A stretch of DNA of 58,932 nt, taken from the NCBI RefSeq assembly GCF_022867805.1, contig NZ_JALIFO010000003.1, positions 1 through 58,932 of the forward strand. The letters run 5' to 3'. This document shows positions 53,156 through 58,932 of the stretch, piece by piece (within the stretch, counting starts at the first letter, position 1; every line of letters begins with the position of its first letter). The notes below the pieces were generated by a model that was given only the letters and a program-made list of their open reading frames with translations, was not told the DNA's origin and searched no databases. This DNA comes from Cuneatibacter sp. NSJ-177. GTDB taxonomy: Bacteria > Bacillota > Clostridia > Lachnospirales > Lachnospiraceae. The translations under genes were made by a program, and so were the position numbers.

Positions 53156-54673
53156 ATGGCATTAATGCAAGCAAAAACCGAAAATGGTATTGTGGAAGGC
53201 CTGCCCGCCGGAAACCAATCCATTACCGTATTTAAGGGAATCCCGTTCGCCAAGCCGCCGGTGGGAGATCTCCGCTGGAAGGCTCCGCAGCCGGTGGAAA
53301 ACTGGGACGGCGTGTATCAAGCCTACCGCTTCAGCGATATTTGTCCCCAGCCCCGCTTTGCGTCCGAAGGCGGCAACACGCTGGCGGCCAATGAATTTTA
53401 TGTAGTAGAATATCCTCTCAATGAGGACTGCCTGTACTTAAACGTCTGGACTCCGGCCAAATCTGCGGAAGAAAAACTGCCGGTGGCCGTGTACATCCAC
53501 GGAGGCGGTTTTGAGACCGGATACGGATATTTGAACGCTTACGACGGCGAAGGCTTTGCTAAACGCGGGATCGTTATGGTGACGGTCAATTACCGCCTGA
53601 ACGCCTTTGGATTTTTGGCTCATCCGGACCTGGCAGCCGAGGATCCCCATGGCTCCACCGGGAACTACGGCACATTGGATCAGGTGGCAGGGCTGAAATG
53701 GGTGAAGAAAAATATTGCGGCTTTTGGCGGGGATCCGGACAACATGACGGTCTTTGGCCAGTCCGCCGGCGGATTCAGTGTCCAGAACATGTGCGCCTGC
53801 CCTCTGGTGGCGGGCGATTTCAAACGCGCCATTATGCAGAGCGGCGGAGGCCTGGAACGGGGTGGTTTGCTGGAGCACCGGCCCCTGCCGGAGGCAGAGG
53901 AGATTGGAAAGAGTTTCTTTGAGTTCCTCGGCGTCTCCACGGTGGAGGAAGCCCGCAAAGTGGATGCCCAGACCATTGTGGACAAGTATCAGGAATTTAA
54001 AACCGGCGTTTTTCATATGCCGTTCTCTCCCTGTATCGATGGCTATGCCCTGACCGAGCCGCTGGCTCAGTATTTCCTGTCCGGGAAACATCCGGAACTG
54101 GATACCATGGTCGGCTGCACGGCGGATGAGATGCGCCAGAAAGGCGCGGCCGCGCCGGCGGAGGAAGTGGTGCGCGAACTGGCGAAGACTTATCAGGAGG
54201 ATCAAGAGGAGTATTTGAAGGTGGTTCGCCCGGAGGATCCGGATTACTGCGCCCAGTTCTTCGAGAACCGGATGGGGGACGATATGCTGGCCGGGGATAT
54301 CGCCTGGTGCGAGAATCAGGCAAGACTGGGAAGAAAGCCTGCCTACGGCTACTATTTTACTTATGTACCGCCCGGAGCCGAGGCGACCGGTGCTCACCAT
54401 TCGGTGGAACACCATTTTGTGTTCCAGACGCTGCTTCGCTCGAAACGGCCTTACACTGGTTTTGACTTCAATCTTTCCAATGAACTGGCCGATTACTGGG
54501 CCAACTTTATCAAGACCGGAAACCCGAATCCAGAAGGGGCGGAAGCCTGGAAACCATACACGTTGGAAGCTCCGGAATTCCTGGAAATCGGAGAGGAGCG
54601 GAAGATGATCCCGGCGCCGGGGAATGAGGCGGTGAAATTTATTGTAAAGCATAGCTTGAAGAAGATGGATTAA
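53156..54673 (+). CDS. Type B carboxylesterase
   Basis: A 505-residue serine esterase of the carboxylesterase/acetylcholinesterase-like family. IHGGGFETG is the oxyanion hole, GQSAGGFS holds nucleophile Ser203, and the HHSVEHHFVF segment near residue 415 supplies the active-site His. It has no signal peptide, so it is intracellular. GGAGGAG precedes the ATG. Related enzymes cleave many esters; the substrate is unknown. It is the third esterase-type gene in the window. Confidence 0.93.
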   Translation: MALMQAKTENGIVEGLPAGNQSITVFKGIPFAKPPVGDLRWKAPQPVENWDGVYQAYRFSDICPQPRFASEGGNTLAANEFYVVEYPLNEDCLYLNVWTPAKSAEEKLPVAVYIHGGGFETGYGYLNAYDGEGFAKRGIVMVTVNYRLNAFGFLAHPDLAAEDPHGSTGNYGTLDQVAGLKWVKKNIAAFGGDPDNMTVFGQSAGGFSVQNMCACPLVAGDFKRAIMQSGGGLERGGLLEHRPLPEAEEIGKSFFEFLGVSTVEEARKVDAQTIVDKYQEFKTGVFHMPFSPCIDGYALTEPLAQYFLSGKHPELDTMVGCTADEMRQKGAAAPAEEVVRELAKTYQEDQEEYLKVVRPEDPDYCAQFFENRMGDDMLAGDIAWCENQARLGRKPAYGYYFTYVPPGAEATGAHHSVEHHFVFQTLLRSKRPYTGFDFNLSNELADYWANFIKTGNPNPEGAEAWKPYTLEAPEFLEIGEERKMIPAPGNEAVKFIVKHSLKKMD

Positions 54674-54740
54674 CCTAAAATAGAAACGAGCTACCGCGCC
54701 GACAGGACGAATGGACTGTTGGGGGAAGAGGAAGAGATGC

Positions 54741-55073
54741 TTATCCCTCCTCCGTCGTGGTCTCCGAGAGGATTTCCAAAGTATTTGGATCAATGATTGC
54801 CAGCGTTTTCCGGTCCCATCTTCGATGGAAGGTGGCCAGGAGGCGCTGGTCTTTGTATTCCAGGCTTTTGTCATATTCTTTTCCGTCCAGGGGATATTCC
54901 CGGACCCGGTTCCCAGCGGCGTCGAGGGCCACCAGGCGGGTGTGCTTTTCTAGTACATAGTCGACGCAGCAAAATCCGGCGTCGTCCTCCTCCCAATATT
55001 CTTCCCAGGCGAAACGGTAGGAACCGGCGGGGGTCTTGTCGACAAGCTTCGGGTCTCTTCTATTTTCTGACAT
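54741..55073 (-). CDS. Small hypothetical protein, about 110 residues
   Basis: A soluble, strongly charged protein (start MSENRRDPKLVDKTPAG) with alternating beta-prone segments such as TRLVALDAAGNRVREYPLDG and KTLAIIDPNTLEI. No family recognised. ATG 55073 follows AAAGGA; the frame from 55091 is longer without a site. Convergent with the carboxylesterase. Confidence 0.6.
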   Translation of the reverse strand: MSENRRDPKLVDKTPAGSYRFAWEEYWEEDDAGFCCVDYVLEKHTRLVALDAAGNRVREYPLDGKEYDKSLEYKDQRLLATFHRRWDRKTLAIIDPNTLEILSETTTEEG

Positions 55074-55401
55074 GGCGTTTTCCTTTCTCATATACGGCGG
55101 CAGAGTATTTCAGGCATCGTCCTTTGCAAACAGAACGTATTGAACGTGAAAGGCCGTAATTTCTTTCCAGTCTACTACATCCAATAGAATTCTTCAATCC
55201 ATAATCCCTTTGTCTCTGTCATGGGAATTTAAATGTTTATAGAGTATTTGTACAATGCTTATGGATTTGGATACATGAAATAATGGATAATTATATATTT
55301 TACTTCATGAGAAAAGGTCGATATACTAAAGACATGAAAAATAGCTTCTATCCATTAAAAACCACAATAAAGAATAACAACCGATTACAGGAGAGACAAA
55401 A
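55074..55401. other. Gene-free stretch upstream of the larA-like operon
   Basis: AT-rich 328-bp region between divergent genes. It holds a promoter at 55299-55327 and A-rich sequence before the larA start. No RNA gene or riboswitch was recognised. Confidence 0.5.
55299..55327 (+). promoter_or_regulatory. Promoter of the larA-like operon
   Basis: TTTACT (55299-55304), 17 bp, TATACT (55322-55327), 75 bp before the ATG. Confidence 0.6.
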
Positions 55402-56673
55402 ATGGAGATTTCAATACCTTACGGACATTCCGAGTGGAAAATGCAGGTGGATTCGCAGAGAATCCGGGGAATATTGACTCCATGTGACGTGAATACCACA
55501 AGTAAAAAAGAAAATGCAATCATTCAGGAAGCCATGGATTGCCCGATCGGCTCCGCGCGGCTTTCTGAGCTGGCGAAGAGAAAGAAAAACGTAGTCATCA
55601 TTGCCAGTGATCACACGCGCGCGGTTCCGAGCCGCCTGTTGGCGCCGCGGATGTGCAAAGAAATCCGGGAGGGAAATCCGGATGCTGAGATCACATTTTT
55701 GGTAGCCACCGGCTTTCACCGCCAGACGACAAGGGAAGAGTTAATCCAAAAATTCGGAGAAACTGTTGTTGAAAAAGAACGAATTCTGGTACATGACGCC
55801 TCCCTCGACGCCCAGATGGTTTCCGCAGGGACTCTGCCCTCCGGCGGCGAACTGAAGATCAACCGGCTTGCCATGGAGGCGGATCTGCTGGTGGCGGAAG
55901 GATTGATCGAGCCCCATCTCTTTGCAGGGTTTTCCGGCGGAAGAAAAAGCGTCCTGCCGGGGATTGTCAGCCGGGATACGGTGATGGCAAATCACTGTGC
56001 CGAATTTATCGCCCATCCCAACGCCAGGCCCGGAGTGCTGAAGGGGAATCCCATCCATGAAGATATGATGTTTGCCGCCAAGAAGGCGGGGCTTACCTAT
56101 ATTGTCAATGTGATCCTGGACCGGGAAAAACGGGTGATCGACGCGGTAGCCGGGGATTGGGAGCTGGCTCACCAGGAAGGCTGTCTGAGGGCCGGCCGGC
56201 TGGCGGAAGTAAAAACACAGGAAGCGGATATTGTGATCACTGGAAACGGAGGCTATCCCCTGGATCAGAATGTCTACCAGCATGTGAAAGCGGCGACCTC
56301 CGCGGAGGCATGTGTCCGCCCCGGCGGGGTGATCATTCTTTGCGGTGAGATCGGGGACGGGCACGGCAGTGAGGCGATGTATCGTTCCATGAAAGAAGGG
56401 ATTGGCCCCCTCATGGAGAAAATCCGCAATACTCCGCGGAATCAGACCCAGCCGGATCAGTGGGCGGCCCAGATTTTCGGGCGGATTTTGGAGAAGCATC
56501 CGGTTATTTTTGCCACGGCGGACGGGGATCGTGACATGCTGAGGAAAATGGGATTTCTGCCCGCAGCTTCTCTTTCGGAAGCTCTGCGGATGGCCGAGGA
56601 GTTCACCGGTAAAGAGACGGGGATCACGGTAATCCCGGACGGGGTTTCGGTGATTGTGAAGGGAGGGGCCTGA
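55402..56673 (+). CDS. LarA-family nickel-pincer 2-hydroxyacid racemase/epimerase
   Basis: A 423-residue homologue of lactate racemase. All key residues of Lactiplantibacillus LarA (D72, R75, H108, H174, K184, H200) are present at a constant offset of two: D70 and R73 (SDHTRAVPS), H106 (GFHR), H172 (PHLFAGFSGG), K182 (GRKSVLPG) and H198 (ANH). K182 would carry the nickel-pincer nucleotide cofactor; its synthesis genes larB/C/E are not in the window. LarA relatives racemise lactate, malate, hydroxyglutarate or other hydroxyacids. The split UxaA-type lyase next door suggests a hydroxyacid that is then dehydrated or desulfonated. Confidence 0.88.
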   Translation: MEISIPYGHSEWKMQVDSQRIRGILTPCDVNTTSKKENAIIQEAMDCPIGSARLSELAKRKKNVVIIASDHTRAVPSRLLAPRMCKEIREGNPDAEITFLVATGFHRQTTREELIQKFGETVVEKERILVHDASLDAQMVSAGTLPSGGELKINRLAMEADLLVAEGLIEPHLFAGFSGGRKSVLPGIVSRDTVMANHCAEFIAHPNARPGVLKGNPIHEDMMFAAKKAGLTYIVNVILDREKRVIDAVAGDWELAHQEGCLRAGRLAEVKTQEADIVITGNGGYPLDQNVYQHVKAATSAEACVRPGGVIILCGEIGDGHGSEAMYRSMKEGIGPLMEKIRNTPRNQTQPDQWAAQIFGRILEKHPVIFATADGDRDMLRKMGFLPAASLSEALRMAEEFTGKETGITVIPDGVSVIVKGGA

Positions 56674-56741
56674 ATGCTTTGTTCATGAGTCCAGCCCCGC
56701 TTAGTTTCATCGGAAAGATAGGAAAGAAAGGAAGACAAAAG

Positions 56742-57050
56742 ATGGACGCTTTGTTGTTGAATCCGGAAGATCAGGTGGCTACGGCAGTCCGGGAATTAAG
56801 GGCCGGGCAGATCGCGCAGATTTCTAGCGGGGAAACGGTACAGGAGCTTAAGATCCTGGAAAATATTCCCTATGGACATAAGGTTGCGGTTCAGGATATT
56901 TTAAAAGGAATGGAGGTCCGCAAATACGGCGAGGTCATCGGCCGGGCCAGCTGTGAAATCCGGAGCGGAACCCATGCTCATGTACAAAATATTGAAAGCC
57001 TCCGGGGCCGGGGCGACTGGAAGAAGGAGGATCCAAATGGAACCGATTGA
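56742..57050 (+). CDS. UxaA/SuyA-type small subunit (SAF domain)
   Basis: A 102-residue protein matching the N-terminal SAF domain of altronate/galactarate dehydratases and the small subunit of sulfolactate sulfo-lyase: LLNPEDQVATAVRELRAGQI, ENIPYGHKVAVQDILKGMEV then RKYGEVIGRAS. ATG 56742 follows AAAGGAAG. It overlaps the large-subunit gene by 14 bp, so the two are translated together and probably form one enzyme. Confidence 0.85.
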   Translation: MDALLLNPEDQVATAVRELRAGQIAQISSGETVQELKILENIPYGHKVAVQDILKGMEVRKYGEVIGRASCEIRSGTHAHVQNIESLRGRGDWKKEDPNGTD

Positions 57051-58248
57051 ATACGAGCAGACGGCGGAAGAAAATAGAGCCTGCGGTGAAACGTTTCTTG
57101 GCTATGTGCGAAGCGACGGCTCCGTAGGGACGAGGAACTATGTGGGAATTTTGTCCACCGTGGTCTGCGCCAATGAAGTGGCGGAGGAAATTGCCAGACG
57201 GGTTTCCGGAACCGTGCGTTTTACCCACCATCAAGGCTGCTGCCAGACGCCGGTGGACATCCGGCGGGTGACGGAGGTGCTGGCGAATCTGGGAAAGAAT
57301 CCGAACCTTTCCTCTGTCCTCCTGGTCAGCCTTGGCTGCGAGAGTACGGATGTCGATGCCGTGGAGCAGCAGATCCGCGCGTCCGGAAAACGGGTAGAGC
57401 GGGTGACGATTCAAGAGCAGGGAGGCGCAGCGAAGACCACGGCGCAGGGGATCCTTTTGGCTCAGGAAATGGTTCGGGAGGCATCCAGGCAGAAACGCAG
57501 TCCAGCGCCGGTCAGCCGCCTGATCATGGGAATGAAATGCGGCAGCTCCGACACCACCTCCGGCCTGGTGCCCAATCCGGCCATCGGGGAGGTCTCGGAC
57601 TGGCTGGTCTCAAAAGGAGGGACTTCAATTCTCGGAGAAGTGACCGAGTTTATCGGCGCAGAGCACATCGTGGCATCCCATGCAGCCGATGAAGAACTGG
57701 GCGGGAAGATCCTGGAGCTGGTAAGACGGATGGAGCAGCGGGCCATGTCGGTGGGCGAGGACATCCGCGGCGGCCAGCCCACCGGAGGCAATATCAAAGG
57801 CGGCCTGACCACCATCGAGGAAAAATCGCTGGGCGCAATCGCCAAAGCAGGCAGCGCCAAAATCCAGGAGGTGCGTGAGTACGGGGAGCGTCCCCAGGGC
57901 TGCGGGCTGGCGGTTATGGATTCCCCAGGGCGGGAGCCGGAGATTTTAACCGGATTAGCCTCGGCCGGAAGCAATCTGATTGTATTTGCCACCGGAAGAG
58001 GCGCGCCTCAGGGATTTCCGTTCGTGCCGGTCATTAAGATAACCGGCAGCGAGACCGCCATGAAGAACATGCCGGATCACATGGATTTGGACTTGACCGG
58101 GGTCATGCGGGGGGAGATGACCCTCCCGGAGGCGGCGGAGCGGATCCGGGAGAAGCTTTTGTCGGTGGCGTCCGGAGAGCTGACCAAGGCGGAAATTTCC
58201 GGATATACCAATTCCATGGATATTTACATGACGGGGCCGGTGATTTAG
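57037..58248 (+). CDS. UxaA/SuyB-type large subunit (hydroxyacid dehydratase/sulfo-lyase)
   Basis: A 403-residue catalytic subunit: FLGYVRSDGSVGTRNYVGIL, HHQGCCQTP, SLGCEST, GMKCGSSDTTSGLVPNPAIG and GEVTEFIGAEHIV, the metal/iron-dependent UxaA family. The enzyme removes water (sugar acids) or sulfite (sulfolactate) next to a hydroxyacid. AAGGAGG lies 6 bp before ATG 57037. Single-chain UxaA is about 500 residues; 102 plus 403 adds up to that, and the split fits SuyAB as well. Confidence 0.85.
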   Translation: MEPIEYEQTAEENRACGETFLGYVRSDGSVGTRNYVGILSTVVCANEVAEEIARRVSGTVRFTHHQGCCQTPVDIRRVTEVLANLGKNPNLSSVLLVSLGCESTDVDAVEQQIRASGKRVERVTIQEQGGAAKTTAQGILLAQEMVREASRQKRSPAPVSRLIMGMKCGSSDTTSGLVPNPAIGEVSDWLVSKGGTSILGEVTEFIGAEHIVASHAADEELGGKILELVRRMEQRAMSVGEDIRGGQPTGGNIKGGLTTIEEKSLGAIAKAGSAKIQEVREYGERPQGCGLAVMDSPGREPEILTGLASAGSNLIVFATGRGAPQGFPFVPVIKITGSETAMKNMPDHMDLDLTGVMRGEMTLPEAAERIREKLLSVASGELTKAEISGYTNSMDIYMTGPVI

Positions 58249-58321
58249 GGACTACCGGCGGGGAAACGCCCCGGATGTCCGCCGGATCGAAGATTCCCAA
58301 AAGAAGAGGAGGATAAATTGG

Positions 58322-58780
58322 ATGAAAAAGGTGCTGATGATGCACGGCATCAACCACAATATGTTCGGCCACCGGGATGAGAAACTGTACGGTTCGGTGA
58401 CCTACGAAGAAATCAACGAACGCATGGAGCAGAAAGCGCGGGAACTCGGCGTCGAGCTGGAAATTTTTCAGAGCAATTTCGAGGGGGAATTTGTAGAGCG
58501 GGTCCACAAAGCATTTTTTGAGAAAACCGACGCGGTGATCGTCAATCCGGGCGGATGGACCAATTATACCATCGGAATCAAGGACGCGCTGGCAATCCTG
58601 AAGTGCCCTTTGATTGAGGTCCACATGTCCAATACGTTCCGCAAACACGGAGGCACCGTGCGCGGCGATACCACGATGCTGGCGTCCGGCATCCTAATCG
58701 GCATGGGCGCAAAGACCTACACGTTGGCCTTACAAGCTGCGGCAGAGCTGATCGAAGAGCAGGGCGGGACGGAACAATAA
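58322..58780 (+). CDS. Divergent type II 3-dehydroquinate dehydratase-like protein
   Basis: A 152-residue AroQ-fold protein. Retained: Arg18/Tyr23 (RDEKLYG), SNFEGEF, NPGGWTNYTIGIKDAL and the catalytic His in EVHMSN. Changed: the usual opening GPNLNLLG reads GINHNMFG, and the lid after EVHxSN, normally containing FRHHS, reads TFRKHGGTVRGDTT. True AroQ usually sits with aromatic genes; here it follows a racemase and a lyase, so a different substrate is likely. Confidence 0.8.
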   Translation: MKKVLMMHGINHNMFGHRDEKLYGSVTYEEINERMEQKARELGVELEIFQSNFEGEFVERVHKAFFEKTDAVIVNPGGWTNYTIGIKDALAILKCPLIEVHMSNTFRKHGGTVRGDTTMLASGILIGMGAKTYTLALQAAAELIEEQGGTEQ

Positions 58781-58846
58781 CGATCTCATAAGAGAAACTT
58801 TTTTATAGAAAAAAGGAGCATTCCTGTTAAGTAACAAATGACAGGT

Positions 58847-58875
58847 TTGCAAAAAAAGAGTGACTCCCATAGAAT
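58847..58875 (+). promoter_or_regulatory. Promoter of a gene beginning beyond the window
   Basis: TTGCAA (58847-58852), 17 bp, TAGAAT (58870-58875). AAAGGAGA follows at about 58915-58922, so a start codon is expected just past 58932. An imperfect palindrome with AATGATT/AATCATT arms and GTTAAC/GGTTAA (58876-58910) lies between and may be its operator. Confidence 0.6.
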
Positions 58876-58932
58876 AATGATTGTTAACTTGCCGGTTAAT
58901 AAAAATCATTGTTCAAAGGAGACACCCTCAAA

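Noticed and set aside
53438-54874. 478-codon minus-strand frame opposite the carboxylesterase
   Set aside because: No conserved motif; the plus-strand esterase has all catalytic motifs and a strong ribosome site.

Overview
The window looks like a piece of chromosome from an anaerobic Firmicute of the class Clostridia, most likely a gut Lachnospiraceae-type organism. Pointers are a FabK-type fatty-acid operon with an accD-accA fusion, a class B sortase, TRAP transporters, several DegV proteins, a clostridial polyferredoxin and strong AGGAGG ribosome sites throughout. No rRNA, tRNA or CRISPR array was seen. By eye the first 9 kb are more AT-rich than the rest.

Region 1 (1-9331) is part of a mobilizable element. 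It opens with an oriT that carries a MOBQ-type nic motif beside hairpins, then a MobA/MobL relaxase and a small serine recombinase. Directly after the recombinase lie two 26-bp sites (12-2-12 layout) in inverted orientation. They enclose 121 bp holding a -35/-10 promoter that points at a four-gene surface operon: O-antigen-ligase-like membrane protein, membrane-anchored amidase, Cna-B-type cell-wall protein with a VPKTG sorting signal, and class B sortase. I read this as a likely phase-variable (invertible) promoter carried on a mobile element. The region ends in a large serine recombinase that has lost its catalytic N-terminus.

Region 2 (9449-31003) is catabolic and regulatory: a TetR gene divergent from an old-yellow-enzyme/2-enoate-reductase gene; a DctQ-DctM-DctP TRAP transporter with an alpha/beta hydrolase; a hybrid histidine kinase with an apparently truncated 5' end, followed by a double-helix-turn-helix GntR regulator; a membrane glycerophosphodiesterase; an operon of membrane-anchored AraC sensor, second DctP and a SAH/MTA-deaminase-like amidohydrolase; then a LysR gene divergent from an S-adenosylhomocysteinase homologue. 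A 73-bp block upstream of the TRAP operon recurs directly upstream of the kinase.

Region 3 (31154-41959) is mixed: a small helical protein and a four-cluster ferredoxin, PAP2 phosphatase, two divergent MATE exporters, prephenate dehydrogenase, two DegV proteins flanking an alpha/beta hydrolase, a ferritin-like protein, a small orphan gene and a flavodoxin lipoprotein.

Region 4 (42050-53003) is one type II fatty-acid synthesis operon: fabH-acpP-fabK-fabD-fabG-fabF-accB-fabZ-accC-accDA, a FabX-like/NMO-family flavoenzyme, and a FabT-like MarR repressor. A FabT-style palindrome sits just behind the operon promoter.

Region 5 (53156-58932) has a type B carboxylesterase, a small unknown gene, and an operon of LarA-type nickel racemase, split UxaA/SuyAB-type lyase subunits and a divergent AroQ-like protein. 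The window ends on a promoter and ribosome site for a gene that starts just outside it.
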